From NCBI RefSeq assembly GCF_001270265.1, contig NZ_LGAP01000005.1, positions 124,001-188,000 on the forward strand: a stretch of 64,000 nucleotides of DNA. The letters run 5' to 3'. Source of the DNA: Ensifer adhaerens. Its GTDB lineage: Bacteria > Pseudomonadota > Alphaproteobacteria > Rhizobiales > Rhizobiaceae. The translations under genes and the position numbers were made by a program. The notes beneath the pieces were generated by a model that searched no databases, was not told the DNA's origin, and worked only from the letters and a program-made list of their open reading frames with translations. Numbering within the stretch: position 1 is the first letter of the stretch; every line of letters begins with the position of its first letter. This document shows, one piece after another, positions 36,443 through 44,658 of this stretch.

Positions 36443-37690
36443 ATGGCAGAAACCTTATCGAAACGCAGCCAAGTGGAGTTCGCTCCCCTGTCCCCCGATT
36501 TTGCGCGCGATCCCTATCCAACCTACAAGGCGCTGCGCGACAAGGGCGGTCTGCACTATTTCGAGGATTTCGACATCTGGCTGGCTTCGCGCTTCGAGGA
36601 TGTCTCGGCAATCGTCATGGACAAGCGCATGGTCCGCTCGCTCGACGACATCGCCACGGCCGAGGAAATCGCCAGGATCCAGCGCGCCGGCAACTGGCAC
36701 GACATGCCGCATCACTCACGCTTCGTGCAGTTCAGCCTGCTCGACAGCGATGGCGCCGTACACGACCGGTTGCGCAGGCAGGTTTTCAAACTGTTCACGC
36801 CGGCGATGATCGCCAAGCTGCGCGATCAGATCCAGGCCTATGTCGACCGGCTGATCGACAGCCTCGCCGATCGCGGTCAGATCGATTTCGTCGATGATCT
36901 CGCCGCCCACGTTCCCGGCCACATCATCGGCCGCCTGCTCGGCGTTCCCGACGAGGACTGTCCGCAACTGCGCATCTGGTCGGAAAACATCGTCCAGTTC
37001 TTCGACGTCGACCGGTCGGATGAACGCAAGCGCATCGCCGAGACCAACACCACCGAATTCTACGAATACCTGACAGCCCTGAAACACGAGCGCGAGCGAA
37101 GCCCCAAGGACGATCTGATCTCGGTCCTGATCGAGGCCGAGCGCGCCGGCGCGATGAATTCAGACGAGTTCATTTCGACCTGCATGCTGATCCTGATGGC
37201 CGGCCACGGGTCGACGATCGACGTGCTTGGAAGCGGCATGCATGCGCTGCTGCGCTTTCCCGAACAGATGGCGCGGCTGCGCCGGGATCCGGCACTGATC
37301 CAGACGGCGGTGCAGGAGATGTTCCGCTATGAATCGCCGCTGCCGTTCTTCCATCGTCACTGCATCGAGGACGTGGAAATCGGCGGACGGACTTTCGCCC
37401 GCGGCACGAAGTTCGGATTGCTCTATGGCGCTGCCAACCGCGATCCCAAGCAGTTCGAAATCGCCGATATGTTCGACATCGGCCGTACCCCCAACAGGCA
37501 CCTGGCTTTCGGCGGCGGCGTGCACTTCTGCCTCGGCAATCATCTGGCCCGGCTGGATATGGACATCATCTTCAGCACCTTGCTGCGGCGCTTCCCGACG
37601 ATCGAGCTTGTCGATGCGCAGCCGGAATACAAGCGCGGCCTCTCCGTGCGCGGCCCGAAGCGGCTGCAGATCGCCATCAAGGCGGCCTGA
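36443..37690 (+). CDS. Cytochrome P450
   Basis: A 415-aa soluble class I bacterial P450 monooxygenase. Visible landmarks: I-helix oxygen-activating motif A-G-H-G-S-T (T is the usual threonine), K-helix E-M-F-R (E-x-x-R), the P-F-F-H-R region after it, and the haem loop F-G-G-G-V-H-F-C-L-G with C363 as the iron ligand. GGGAG lies eight bases before ATG 36443; an upstream in-frame start would overlap the divergent regulator. The 2Fe-2S ferredoxin gene follows by 68 bases and probably supplies electrons. No ferredoxin reductase is near. The substrate cannot be inferred. Confidence 0.93.
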   Translation: MAETLSKRSQVEFAPLSPDFARDPYPTYKALRDKGGLHYFEDFDIWLASRFEDVSAIVMDKRMVRSLDDIATAEEIARIQRAGNWHDMPHHSRFVQFSLLDSDGAVHDRLRRQVFKLFTPAMIAKLRDQIQAYVDRLIDSLADRGQIDFVDDLAAHVPGHIIGRLLGVPDEDCPQLRIWSENIVQFFDVDRSDERKRIAETNTTEFYEYLTALKHERERSPKDDLISVLIEAERAGAMNSDEFISTCMLILMAGHGSTIDVLGSGMHALLRFPEQMARLRRDPALIQTAVQEMFRYESPLPFFHRHCIEDVEIGGRTFARGTKFGLLYGAANRDPKQFEIADMFDIGRTPNRHLAFGGGVHFCLGNHLARLDMDIIFSTLLRRFPTIELVDAQPEYKRGLSVRGPKRLQIAIKAA

Positions 37691-37758
37691 GCGCCAGCAG
37701 TCGCGCGAGCCTGCGTGACGCTATTCCAACAATTTCAGATTTGAGTGGAGACCAAACA

Positions 37759-38079
37759 ATGCCCAGGATTGTCTTTGTGGATGCCGAAGGGAAAACGACC
37801 GAAGTCAAGGCCGAGATCGGCCAGTCGGTGATGTCGGCAGCCGTTCAGAACGGCATCGATGCCATCGCCGCGGAATGCGGCGGCTCCTGCGCCTGCGGCA
37901 CCTGCCACTGTTACATCGATGCTGCGTGGGGCGAGAAGCTGCCATCGCCCGACTATCAGGAGCAGGACATGCTGGATTGCGTCGTCAACCCGGAGGATAG
38001 AAGCCGGCTCAGCTGTCAGATCACGGTCTCCGCTGCGCTCGACGGGCTCGTCGTGCATCTGCCGGCCGGGCAATATTGA
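37759..38079 (+). CDS. 2Fe-2S ferredoxin, putidaredoxin type
   Basis: A 106-aa adrenodoxin/putidaredoxin-type ferredoxin. The cluster ligands are the first three cysteines of the C-G-G-S-C-A-C-G-T-C-H-C region in the C-x5-C-x2-C pattern, plus the later cysteine in L-S-C-Q-I. GGAG precedes ATG 37759; an in-frame start six codons earlier is rejected. Its place directly after the P450 gene and the two hairpins downstream mark it as the end of a P450-ferredoxin transcript. It needs a reductase encoded elsewhere. Confidence 0.93.
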   Translation: MPRIVFVDAEGKTTEVKAEIGQSVMSAAVQNGIDAIAAECGGSCACGTCHCYIDAAWGEKLPSPDYQEQDMLDCVVNPEDRSRLSCQITVSAALDGLVVHLPAGQY

Positions 38080-38127
38080 TCGAGGCTGTCGCGCGACCAG
38101 ATCAAAACGTCACCCCAAATGTAAAAA

Positions 38128-38160
38128 GACCGGAGCCGCAGGAATGCTTGCGGTCCGGTC
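38128..38160 (+). terminator. Hairpin downstream of ferredoxin
   Basis: GACCGG (38128-38133) pairs with CCGGTC (38155-38160) and the inner CCGCA with TGCGG. It lacks a T-tract but lies 48 bases after the ferredoxin stop, ahead of a better terminator. Confidence 0.35.
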
Positions 38161-38191
38161 AGCTTTCGCGGGGGAAGTTCTGAGATATCGG

Positions 38192-38222
38192 GGCCGGGGC
38201 ATTGTCTGCCCCAGCCTTTTTT
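38192..38222 (+). terminator. Rho-independent terminator of P450-ferredoxin operon
   Basis: GGCCGGGGC and GCCCCAGCC form a stem with one mismatch around a short loop, followed by six Ts (38217-38222) on the plus strand. It ends just before the converging purine permease stop. Confidence 0.75.
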
Positions 38223-38223
38223 C

Positions 38224-39516
38224 TTATTCGGCGAAGAAGGCGAAGCGGACGATGAAGAGCGCCGCAACGATCTGTGTTGCCGGATGAATGACACTCCACT
38301 TGCCGGTGAACACCTTGAGCACGACATAGCTCACAAAGCCGAAGGCAAGGCCGTTGGCGATCGAGTAGGTGAAGGGCATGGCAAGCGCGGTGAGCGCGGC
38401 AGGCGCCGCTTCCGTCAGGTCGTCCCAATCGACTTCCGTCAGTTCGCGCATCATCAGGCCGGCGACATAGAGCAGTGCCGGTGCCGTCGCATAGGACGGG
38501 ACGGCCGCTGCCAGCGGCGAGAAGAACAGCGCGGCAAGGAAGAGCACGCTGACGGTCAGTGCCGTCAGACCGGTGCGGCCGCCAGCCTGAACGCCCGAGG
38601 CGCTTTCGACATAGGCCGTGGTGCTGCTGGTGCCGATCAGCGAACCGGCAACGATGGCGGTGCTGTCGGCGAGAAGCGCGCGGCCGAGGCGGCTCGGCTT
38701 GCCTTCTTCCACCAGCTTGGCGCGCTTGGCCACACCGATCAGCGTACCCGTGGCATCGAAGACTTCAACGAGCACGAAGACGAGGATCACGTGGACTAGG
38801 CCGCCATGCAGAGCGCCCATGATATCGAGCTGCATGAAGGTCGGTGCGATGCTCGGCGGCACGGAAACGATGCCCTTGAACTCGCTGACACCCAGCAGCA
38901 TCGACAGGATGGTGACGACGAGGATGCCGATCAGGATCGAGCCGCGGACCTTCAGCGAATCGAGCACGGCAATGACGAAGAAGCCAAGGATCGCCAGCAG
39001 CGGCCCGGTCTGCTTCAGATCGCCGAGGCCGACCAGCGTTGCCGGGTTGTCGACGACGATGCCAGCATTCTTCAGTGCGATGATGCCGAGGAAGAGACCG
39101 ATACCCGTCGCAATCGCGCTTCTGAGCGAATGCGGGATACCGGCGATCAGCCAGCTGCGCACCCCTGTTACGGTCAGGATCAGGAAGATCACGCCCGAGA
39201 TGAACACGGCGCCCAAAGCCTGCTGCCAGCTGAAGCCCAGCGCTGCTACGACGGTAAAGGCGAAGAAGGCGTTGAGGCCCATGCCCGGTGCCATGCCGAT
39301 CGGCCAGTTGGCGACGAGTGCCATGACGGCCGAGCCGAGCGCCGCAGCAATACAGGTCGCGACGAAGACGGCATCCCTATCCATGCCCGTGGTCGACAGA
39401 ATGTCGGGGTTGACGAAGATGATGTAGGACATCGTCAGGAATGTCGTAACGCCGGCGATCACCTCGGTGCGCACGGACGAGTCATGCTCTTTTAACTTGA
39501 AAAGTCGTTCAAACAT
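38224..39516 (-). CDS. NCS2-type guanine/hypoxanthine permease (AzgA-like)
   Basis: A 430-aa purine permease of the AzgA/GhxP branch of the NCS2 family, expected to take up guanine, hypoxanthine or adenine by proton symport. It has the family's N-terminal F-K-L-K-E-H-x-S-x-V-R-T-E-V-I-A-G-x-T-T-F-L-T-M-S-Y-I pattern (residues about 5-32), about twelve hydrophobic segments, and the E-S-A-S-G-V-x-A-G-G-R-T-G-L-T segment. GGAGG lies five bases before ATG 39516. It stands alone between the P450 and copper genes but shares a 16-base upstream motif with the xanthine/allantoin operons. Confidence 0.92.
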   Translation of the reverse strand: MFERLFKLKEHDSSVRTEVIAGVTTFLTMSYIIFVNPDILSTTGMDRDAVFVATCIAAALGSAVMALVANWPIGMAPGMGLNAFFAFTVVAALGFSWQQALGAVFISGVIFLILTVTGVRSWLIAGIPHSLRSAIATGIGLFLGIIALKNAGIVVDNPATLVGLGDLKQTGPLLAILGFFVIAVLDSLKVRGSILIGILVVTILSMLLGVSEFKGIVSVPPSIAPTFMQLDIMGALHGGLVHVILVFVLVEVFDATGTLIGVAKRAKLVEEGKPSRLGRALLADSTAIVAGSLIGTSSTTAYVESASGVQAGGRTGLTALTVSVLFLAALFFSPLAAAVPSYATAPALLYVAGLMMRELTEVDWDDLTEAAPAALTALAMPFTYSIANGLAFGFVSYVVLKVFTGKWSVIHPATQIVAALFIVRFAFFAE

Positions 39517-39776
39517 ATTTCCTCCCTTGGCGGCGTCGCCACGACGCAGCCGAACGACAGAGATCGGGACACAGTCTCCTCCAGGACCCGACCAGTGCAT
39601 TTCGATCATCCCCGAATTATCCGGCGCGATCACATCACGGACCGTTTGCGGCCCGTGCCGGGCGGGCGATCGTCCGCCCCCTTGAGACGACGCGAATGCC
39701 CTTGTGCACAGCCTGCGGATTGTGCGTCTTCCTGCGGCCGACCGCTAGCCGTCCATTCCAGGGTTCGGCGATGAAA
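39517..39776 (-). promoter_or_regulatory. Long leader region of the purine permease
   Basis: About 260 bases separate the permease start from the shared purine motif, and no gene is supported here. Read on the minus strand the region has several potential stems: GCACA/TGTGC near 39690-39724, a GGGCGG/CCGCCC hairpin around 39661-39680, and AGACG/CGTCT around them. A structured 5' leader, perhaps a riboswitch, is possible, but I could not match it to a known purine riboswitch core. The rest of the 436-base gap up to copZ holds the shared motif and a copper promoter. Confidence 0.35.
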
Positions 39777-39791
39777 GACTTTCAAATTTTT
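39776..39791. promoter_or_regulatory. Shared 16-bp purine motif, permease copy
   Basis: AGACTTTCAAATTTTT is identical to 32360-32375. Here it overlaps a perfect GAAAG-A-CTTTC palindrome at 39773-39783 that the other copy lacks. It is 260 bases before the permease start and 162 bases before copZ; a role for the permease fits the shared purine theme better. Confidence 0.55.
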
Positions 39792-39891
39792 CGGAGCATT
39801 TGCGGCCAACCGGCAGGCCGATTTGTGATCTTTCGCCACCGGTTTCAGCGGCCGACGAAGCGCCGCGGAAAAAATATCGTCGGACGGCCTC

Positions 39892-39922
39892 TTGACCTTC
39901 CAACGGTGGGAAACCCCATGTT
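39892..39922 (+). promoter_or_regulatory. CueR-type promoter of copZ
   Basis: A TTGACC -35 (39892-39897) and CATGTT -10 (39917-39922) are separated by 19 bases, the over-long spacer typical of MerR-family promoters. The spacer holds TTCC-N7-GGAA dyad symmetry. The same architecture occurs at 40265 and 40888, and cueR is encoded nearby. It is 31 bases upstream of copZ. Confidence 0.8.
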
Positions 39923-39952
39923 CTTCTCACATCGAAAAGAAGGAGACAAGCG

Positions 39953-40150
39953 ATGCAGAATTACAAGATCGACAACATGACCTGCGGACATTGCGCCGGC
40001 AACGTACAAAAGGCGATCCTGAGCGTTGATCCGCAGGCAACCGTCAAGGTCGATCTCGGTTCACGCGAAGTCAGTGTGGAAACCGTCGCCGCACCCGGCC
40101 CGATCGCCGAAGCGTTGAAGGCGGCAGGCTACGAGAGCCTCCAGCTCTAA
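39953..40150 (+). CDS. copZ: Copper chaperone, HMA domain
   Basis: A 65-aa single heavy-metal-associated domain. The metal motif is M9-T-C11-G-H-C14, with a ferredoxin-like fold expected over the whole chain and the usual end A-L-K-A-A-G-Y-E. It should carry Cu(I) to the P-type ATPase CopA encoded 0.8 kb downstream. AAGGAG precedes ATG 39953 and a CueR-type promoter lies just upstream, so copper should induce it. Confidence 0.93.
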   Translation: MQNYKIDNMTCGHCAGNVQKAILSVDPQATVKVDLGSREVSVETVAAPGPIAEALKAAGYESLQL

Positions 40151-40264
40151 ATCAAGCTCGCGACGGTGCCTCCAGTCACCGCTTTACGCTTCGGCCTCGC
40201 GCCGGGGCGTTTGTCGTTTAACGTCACCGGATCAAGGCAAGTATCCATCCGCCCGCGACACGCC

Positions 40265-40295
40265 TTGACCTTACAACGGTGGGAACCTTTAGGTT
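40265..40295 (+). promoter_or_regulatory. CueR-type promoter of DUF4396 gene
   Basis: TTGACC (40265-40270) and TAGGTT (40290-40295) with a 19-base spacer; the segment TACAACGGTGGGAA is nearly the same as in the copZ promoter. The left half-site (TTAC) is one base off the dyad. It lies 30 bases upstream of the gene start at 40326. Confidence 0.75.
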
Positions 40296-40325
40296 GCCGA
40301 CTCCGCATCTTCTCGGAGACCGAAC

Positions 40326-40840
40326 ATGCAGCGCGACGAACATCACGCCCACCGACATGATCACCGCAGCGTGACGACAAACCCCTCGCAAGTCGAAGGC
40401 GCATCGCTCAACCGCCTCGCCTATCTGCGACGGTGCATTGCCTGACCGGCTGCGCCATCGGCGAGGTGCTCGGCATGGTCATCGGTTCGGCGCTCGGCTG
40501 GGGCAATGTCCAGACCATCGCGCTTGCCGTATTCCTTGCCTTTGTCTTCGGCTACGGCCTGACCATGTTTCCGCTGATCAAAGCAGGCATGCCGTTCGCC
40601 GCGGTCCTGAAGCTCGCGCTTGCGGCCGACACGGCGTCCATCGTGATCATGGAGATCGTCGACAACGCCCTGATGCTGATCATCCCGGGTGCGATGGATG
40701 CGGGCGTCACCTCCCTCCTCTTCTGGGCGAGCCTCGCGATCGCGCTCATCGTTGCCGGCGCTGCCGCGTTTCCCGTCAATCGCTGGCTGATCGCGCGCGG
40801 CAAAGGTCACGCCGTCGTGCATTCGCATCACCGGTACTGA
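40326..40840 (+). pseudogene. DUF4396 membrane protein gene with a one-base frameshift
   Basis: ATG 40326 (preceded by GGAGA) opens a His-rich N-terminus (M-Q-R-D-E-H-H-A-H-R-H-D-H) and reads to N-R-L-A, then leaves frame and stops at 40443. The body continues one frame back as S-A-T-V-H-C-L-T-G-C-A-I-G-E and on through four hydrophobic segments to 40840. From recall, DUF4396 proteins read N-R-L-A-V-S-A-T-x-H-C-L-T-G-C here; inserting one base, for example G, between 40421 and 40422 restores A-V-S-A-T. So it is either a real 1-base deletion or a sequence error. If intact it would be about 172 aa. GTG 40433 could still start a 135-aa form. It has its own copper-type promoter. Confidence 0.75.
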
Positions 40841-40887
40841 GCAAGTGGATTGATGCATATTGGCCGAAGAAATGTTTCAAACCGCCC

Positions 40888-40918
40888 TTGACCTTCCCAT
40901 CGTTGGAAGCCCCATCTT
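40888..40918 (+). promoter_or_regulatory. CueR-type promoter of copA
   Basis: TTGACC (40888-40893) and CATCTT (40913-40918) with a 19-base spacer containing the perfect dyad CTTCC-N7-GGAAG. This is the most symmetrical of the three sites. It lies 31 bases upstream of copA. Confidence 0.82.
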
Positions 40919-40949
40919 CCGATAAAAGAACAGGAAAAGGACCGCGATC

Positions 40950-43472
40950 ATGGGATCAGTGACCACCATCGAAACGAAGAGCGCCGTAGCAATTCCCGGC
41001 GATGCCCTGACGGCCAGCATACCTGTCGAAGGTATGACATGTGCTTCGTGCGTCGCGCGCGTCGAGAAGGCCATCCGCGCGGTCCCAGGGGTCACGTCCG
41101 CCTCCGTCAACCTTGCAACCGAACGGGCCGATGTCCGGTTCGATGGAACGACCAAGACCGCCGACATCGTCAAGGCGATCGAAAACAGCGGTTATGGCGC
41201 CGCCGAGGAATCGATCGAACTGGCAATCGACGGCATGACCTGCGCCTCCTGCGTCGCCCGCATCGAGAAGGCACTGAAGGCGGTGCCCGGTGTCACGCAC
41301 GCCAATGTCAATCTGGCGACAGAGCGGGCATCGGTGCGCCTCACCAAGGGCATCGCGACATCAGCCAGCCTCGAAGAGGCCGTGCGCGCTGCCGGTTACG
41401 ACGCCAAGCGCATCACCGGCGACGAGAGCAGCGACGAGGAAGCCGAAAAGCGCGAGCGCGAAACTCGGCGCCTCAGCCGCTCGCTATTGATCGCCGCAGC
41501 CCTGACGCTGCCGATCTTCGTCCTGGAAATGGGCTCGCACTTCATCCCGGCCGTGCACGACTTCGTCATGATCAATATCGGCATGCAGGAGAGCTGGTAC
41601 CTGCAGTTCGCATTGACGACGCTCGTCCTCTTCGGCCCGGGGCTTCGCTTCTACCAGAAGGGTATCCCGGCCCTTTTGCGTCTCGCGCCCGACATGAATT
41701 CGCTCGTCGCCATCGGCACGGCAGCCGCCTGGGGCTATTCGGTCGTTGCTACCTTCGCATCCGGGCTTCTGCCCGAGGGCACGGCAAACGTCTACTATGA
41801 GGCCGCAGCCGTCATCGTGACGCTGATCCTTCTTGGCCGAGTGCTCGAAGCCCGCGCCAAGGGCCGCACCTCCGAGGCGATCAAGCACCTGATGGGCCTG
41901 CAGGCAAAGACGGCGCGCGTCGTTCGCGACGGGGAAACGATCGAGATTCCGCTCGCCGACGTTCATGCGGACGATACCGTGCTGGTGCGTCCCGGCGACC
42001 GCGTGCCGGTCGACGGAACCATCCTCGACGGCAATTCCTATGTCGACGAGTCGATGATCACCGGCGAGCCGGTTCCTGTCGAGAAGATCGTGGGCGCTGA
42101 GGTGGTCGGCGGCACGATCAACAAGACAGGATCCTTCACCTTCCGCGCGACCAAGGTCGGTGCCGATACGGTGCTTGCGCAGATCATTCGCATGGTCGAA
42201 CAGGCCCAGGGCGCCAAGCTGCCGATCCAGTCGCTGGTCGACCGGGTAACGGCGTGGTTCGTTCCCGCCGTCATCGCTATTGCCGCCGTCACCTTCGCGA
42301 TCTGGCTCGTCTTCGGCCCGGATCCGGCTTTGACCTTCGCACTCGTCAACGGCGTCGCGGTGCTCATTATCGCCTGCCCCTGCGCCATGGGCCTTGCGAC
42401 CCCGACCTCGATCATGGTCGGCACCGGTCGGGCCGCCGAAATGGGCGTGCTCTTCCGCAAGGGCGAAGCGCTGCAGACGCTGCGCAATGCCGAGATCATC
42501 GCCATCGACAAGACAGGCACGCTCACCAAGGGCCGTCCGGAACTGACCGATCTCGACACATCAGCCGGTTTTGACCGCAACGACGTGCTCGCACTCGTCG
42601 CCGCCGTCGAAACCCGATCGGAACACCCGATCGCAGAAGCAATCGTCGAAGCTGCCAAGACCGAAGGCATCGCCATCCCCACGCCAGCGAACTTCGAAGC
42701 CGTTCCGGGCTTCGGCGCCAGCGCCGTGGTGAATGGGCGGAGCGTCCATGTCGGCGCCGACCGGCTGATGGCCCGGTTGAAGCTCGACGTCTCGGTGTTT
42801 GCCGACCAGGCGGCCCGTCTCGGCTCGGAGGGCAAGAGCCCGCTCTATGCGGCGATCGACGGCAAGCTTGCCGCCATCATCGCGGTGGCCGATCCGATCA
42901 AGGAAACGACGCCGCAGGCGATCCGCATGCTGCACGATCTCGGTCTGAAGGTGGCGATGATCACCGGCGACAACCGCCGTACGGCTGAAGCGATCGCCGC
43001 CAAGCTCGGCATCGACCAAGTCATCGCCGAGGTGCTGCCCGATGGCAAGGTTGCCGCCCTGAAGCGCCTGAAGGCCGACGGCCGCGCCGTCGCCTTCGTC
43101 GGCGACGGCATCAACGATGCGCCGGCCCTTGCCGAAGCCGATGTCGGACTTGCGATCGGTACCGGCACCGATGTCGCGATCGAAAGCGCCGATGTGGTGC
43201 TGATGTCCGGCGACCTCCTGGGCGTGCCAAACGCGATCGCCCTGTCGAAGGCAACGATCCGCAACATCAAGGAAAACCTGTTCTGGGCCTTCGCCTATAA
43301 CGCGGTTCTGATCCCAGTGGCAGCGGGCGCGCTTTATCCGGCCTATGGCCTGCTGTTGTCGCCGATCTTCGCCGCCGGCGCGATGGCGCTTTCCAGCGTC
43401 TTCGTACTTGGCAACGCACTTCGGCTGAGGGGTTTTCGCGGCATCGTCGCGGAAACGCCGGCGGCGCGATGA
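40950..43472 (+). CDS. copA: Cu(I)-translocating P-type ATPase
   Basis: An 840-aa P1B-1 ATPase that exports Cu(I) to the periplasm. Two N-terminal HMA domains carry C31-A-S-C34 and C98-A-S-C101. Eight membrane helices are expected; the transport site includes C476-P-C478 in the sixth. The phosphorylated D520 lies in D-K-T-G-T-L-T-K-G, with T-G-E-P-V-P-V in the actuator domain and [10 protein letters not shown] in the hinge. All catalytic motifs are intact. A symmetrical CueR-type promoter precedes it, and cueR follows. Rhizobial homologues are also called ActP. Confidence 0.96.
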   Translation: MGSVTTIETKSAVAIPGDALTASIPVEGMTCASCVARVEKAIRAVPGVTSASVNLATERADVRFDGTTKTADIVKAIENSGYGAAEESIELAIDGMTCASCVARIEKALKAVPGVTHANVNLATERASVRLTKGIATSASLEEAVRAAGYDAKRITGDESSDEEAEKRERETRRLSRSLLIAAALTLPIFVLEMGSHFIPAVHDFVMINIGMQESWYLQFALTTLVLFGPGLRFYQKGIPALLRLAPDMNSLVAIGTAAAWGYSVVATFASGLLPEGTANVYYEAAAVIVTLILLGRVLEARAKGRTSEAIKHLMGLQAKTARVVRDGETIEIPLADVHADDTVLVRPGDRVPVDGTILDGNSYVDESMITGEPVPVEKIVGAEVVGGTINKTGSFTFRATKVGADTVLAQIIRMVEQAQGAKLPIQSLVDRVTAWFVPAVIAIAAVTFAIWLVFGPDPALTFALVNGVAVLIIACPCAMGLATPTSIMVGTGRAAEMGVLFRKGEALQTLRNAEIIAIDKTGTLTKGRPELTDLDTSAGFDRNDVLALVAAVETRSEHPIAEAIVEAAKTEGIAIPTPANFEAVPGFGASAVVNGRSVHVGADRLMARLKLDVSVFADQAARLGSEGKSPLYAAIDGKLAAIIAVADPIKETTPQAIRMLHDLGLKVAMITGDNRRTAEAIAAKLGIDQVIAEVLPDGKVAALKRLKADGRAVAFVGDGINDAPALAEADVGLAIGTGTDVAIESADVVLMSGDLLGVPNAIALSKATIRNIKENLFWAFAYNAVLIPVAAGALYPAYGLLLSPIFAAGAMALSSVFVLGNALRLRGFRGIVAETPAAR

Positions 43473-43488
43473 CATCAACGCCTCCTCT

Positions 43489-43524
43489 CCCCGGCGGCTC
43501 CCGCCAGCATGGCGCCCGCCGGGG
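43489..43524. terminator. GC-rich hairpin between copA and cueR
   Basis: CCCCGGCGG (43489-43497) and CCGCCGGGG (43516-43524) form a perfect 9-bp stem, with an inner GCC/GGC pairing. There is no T-run, so it may reduce read-through or protect the copA transcript. Confidence 0.4.
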
Positions 43525-43583
43525 GGAGTTCCTATATTCGATCCGAATGCCCGCGCTTTGCGCGCCTCTCGAAAGGTGAAGCC

Positions 43584-44054
43584 ATGAACATCGGCGAAGT
43601 CGCACGCGCCTCCGGCGTCTCGACCAAGATGATCCGCTATTACGAAACGATCGGCCTCATTCCGCCGGCCGATCGCAGCGAGGCCGGTTATCGCAACTAC
43701 GGCGACAACGATGTCCACACGCTGCGCTTCATCCGCCGCTCCCGCGATCTCGGCTTCACCGTCGAGCAGATGGCCGACCTCCTGACGCTCTGGCGCGACC
43801 GTTCGCGCGCCAGCGGCGAGGTGAAGAAGATCGCGCTCGAACACGTCGAGATCCTTGAGCGCAAGGCGGAGGAACTGAAGGCGATGAGCCGGACGCTCAA
43901 ACATCTGGCCGCCAACTGCCACGGCGACGGCCGGCCGGATTGCCCGATCCTCGACGACCTCGCCGACATGGCGAACGAACCCGGCAAAGCGCCGGAGCCT
44001 GCGCGCTTCGGCCCGGCAGGCATTGACCCGGTCCGCAACCGCCGACAGGCCTGA
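43584..44054 (+). CDS. cueR: Copper-responsive MerR-family regulator
   Basis: A 156-aa MerR-type activator. An N-terminal winged HTH (M-N-I-G-E-V-A-R-A-S-G-V-S-T-K-M-I-R-Y-Y-E) is followed by a dimerisation helix and a metal-binding loop with C112 and C120 (N-C-H-G-D-G-R-P-D-C-P-I) plus S77, the residues at the same positions in E. coli CueR that mark sensors of singly charged ions (Cu+, Ag+). ATG 43584 is preceded by GAAAGG; an upstream in-frame start is not supported. It probably acts on the three 19-base-spacer promoters at 39892, 40265 and 40888. Its own promoter is not evident. Confidence 0.94.
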   Translation: MNIGEVARASGVSTKMIRYYETIGLIPPADRSEAGYRNYGDNDVHTLRFIRRSRDLGFTVEQMADLLTLWRDRSRASGEVKKIALEHVEILERKAEELKAMSRTLKHLAANCHGDGRPDCPILDDLADMANEPGKAPEPARFGPAGIDPVRNRRQA

Positions 44055-44067
44055 GAACAAAGAAACC

Positions 44068-44102
44068 GGGCCCGCGGCTCACGCATTCGTGAGCCCGAGC
44101 CC
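44068..44102 (+). terminator. Hairpin downstream of cueR
   Basis: GGCTCAC (44076-44082) and GTGAGCC (44089-44095) pair perfectly around GCATTC, extended by an outer GGGC/GCCC. It lies 14 bases after the cueR stop. No T-run follows, so efficiency is uncertain. Confidence 0.45.
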
Positions 44103-44145
44103 TGCCGGCAGCATTGACAGGAATCGAGAGCGTTTCTACGGATTG

Positions 44146-44559
44146 ATGATGGAACAGGCACGAAATGCATATCAGCGTCTGCTGACGATGCTCAAGCTGG
44201 TGACGATGCTGTCGCTGGCTGTGCTGCCCTTTTCCAGCGCCGCCGGCATGACCCATGCCGCATCGCACGCGGCGATGCAGATGCACGCGGCGATGCAGCC
44301 GGATGCCTCGGTCGATATCAGCGCGCCGGCGCAGAGCGAGCACTGCCTGGAGGCAGACAGCGGCAAGACAAAACCCACCGGTGATAGCGGCAAGGCCGAC
44401 AAGAAGGACTGCTGCAAGACGTTCTGCGCGTCTGTCGCGGTTCTTGCCGATGCCGGCGAAGCCCGGTTCGGCGTGCCACGCGCCACCTTGAGCTTTGGCC
44501 TGCAGTCGCAACTCAACCCCGGCGACAGCGCCGGTCTGCACCGCCCTCCAAGAGCCTGA
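44146..44559 (+). CDS. Met/His/Cys-rich exported protein, probably copper-related
   Basis: A protein of about 137 aa that I do not recognise with certainty. It has a hydrophobic N-terminal segment (L-V-T-M-L-S-L-A-V-L-P-F) that could be a signal peptide, then a Met/His-rich stretch (G-M-T-H-A-A-S-H-A-A-M-Q-M-H), a cysteine in E-H-C-L-E, and a cluster D-C-C-K-T-F-C. This architecture recalls CopL/DUF2946-like small copper proteins. Start ATG 44146 (or 44149) lacks a clear ribosome site. Its place between cueR and the efflux/oxidase genes supports a role in periplasmic copper binding. Confidence 0.6.
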   Translation: MMEQARNAYQRLLTMLKLVTMLSLAVLPFSSAAGMTHAASHAAMQMHAAMQPDASVDISAPAQSEHCLEADSGKTKPTGDSGKADKKDCCKTFCASVAVLADAGEARFGVPRATLSFGLQSQLNPGDSAGLHRPPRA

Positions 44560-44658
44560 TCCCGTGAACAGCTGACCGCGTCTCGCGGTCAAGGTCTTGG
44601 CCTGCCCGGCTTTGCCGGTCGGATACCGATATCCATCATTCACATGTCAGGTTGAACC

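Noticed and set aside
38128-38222. Insertion-sequence end or attachment site
   Set aside because: The inverted repeats are short adjacent hairpins, one with a T-tract; no transposase or direct repeats are near.
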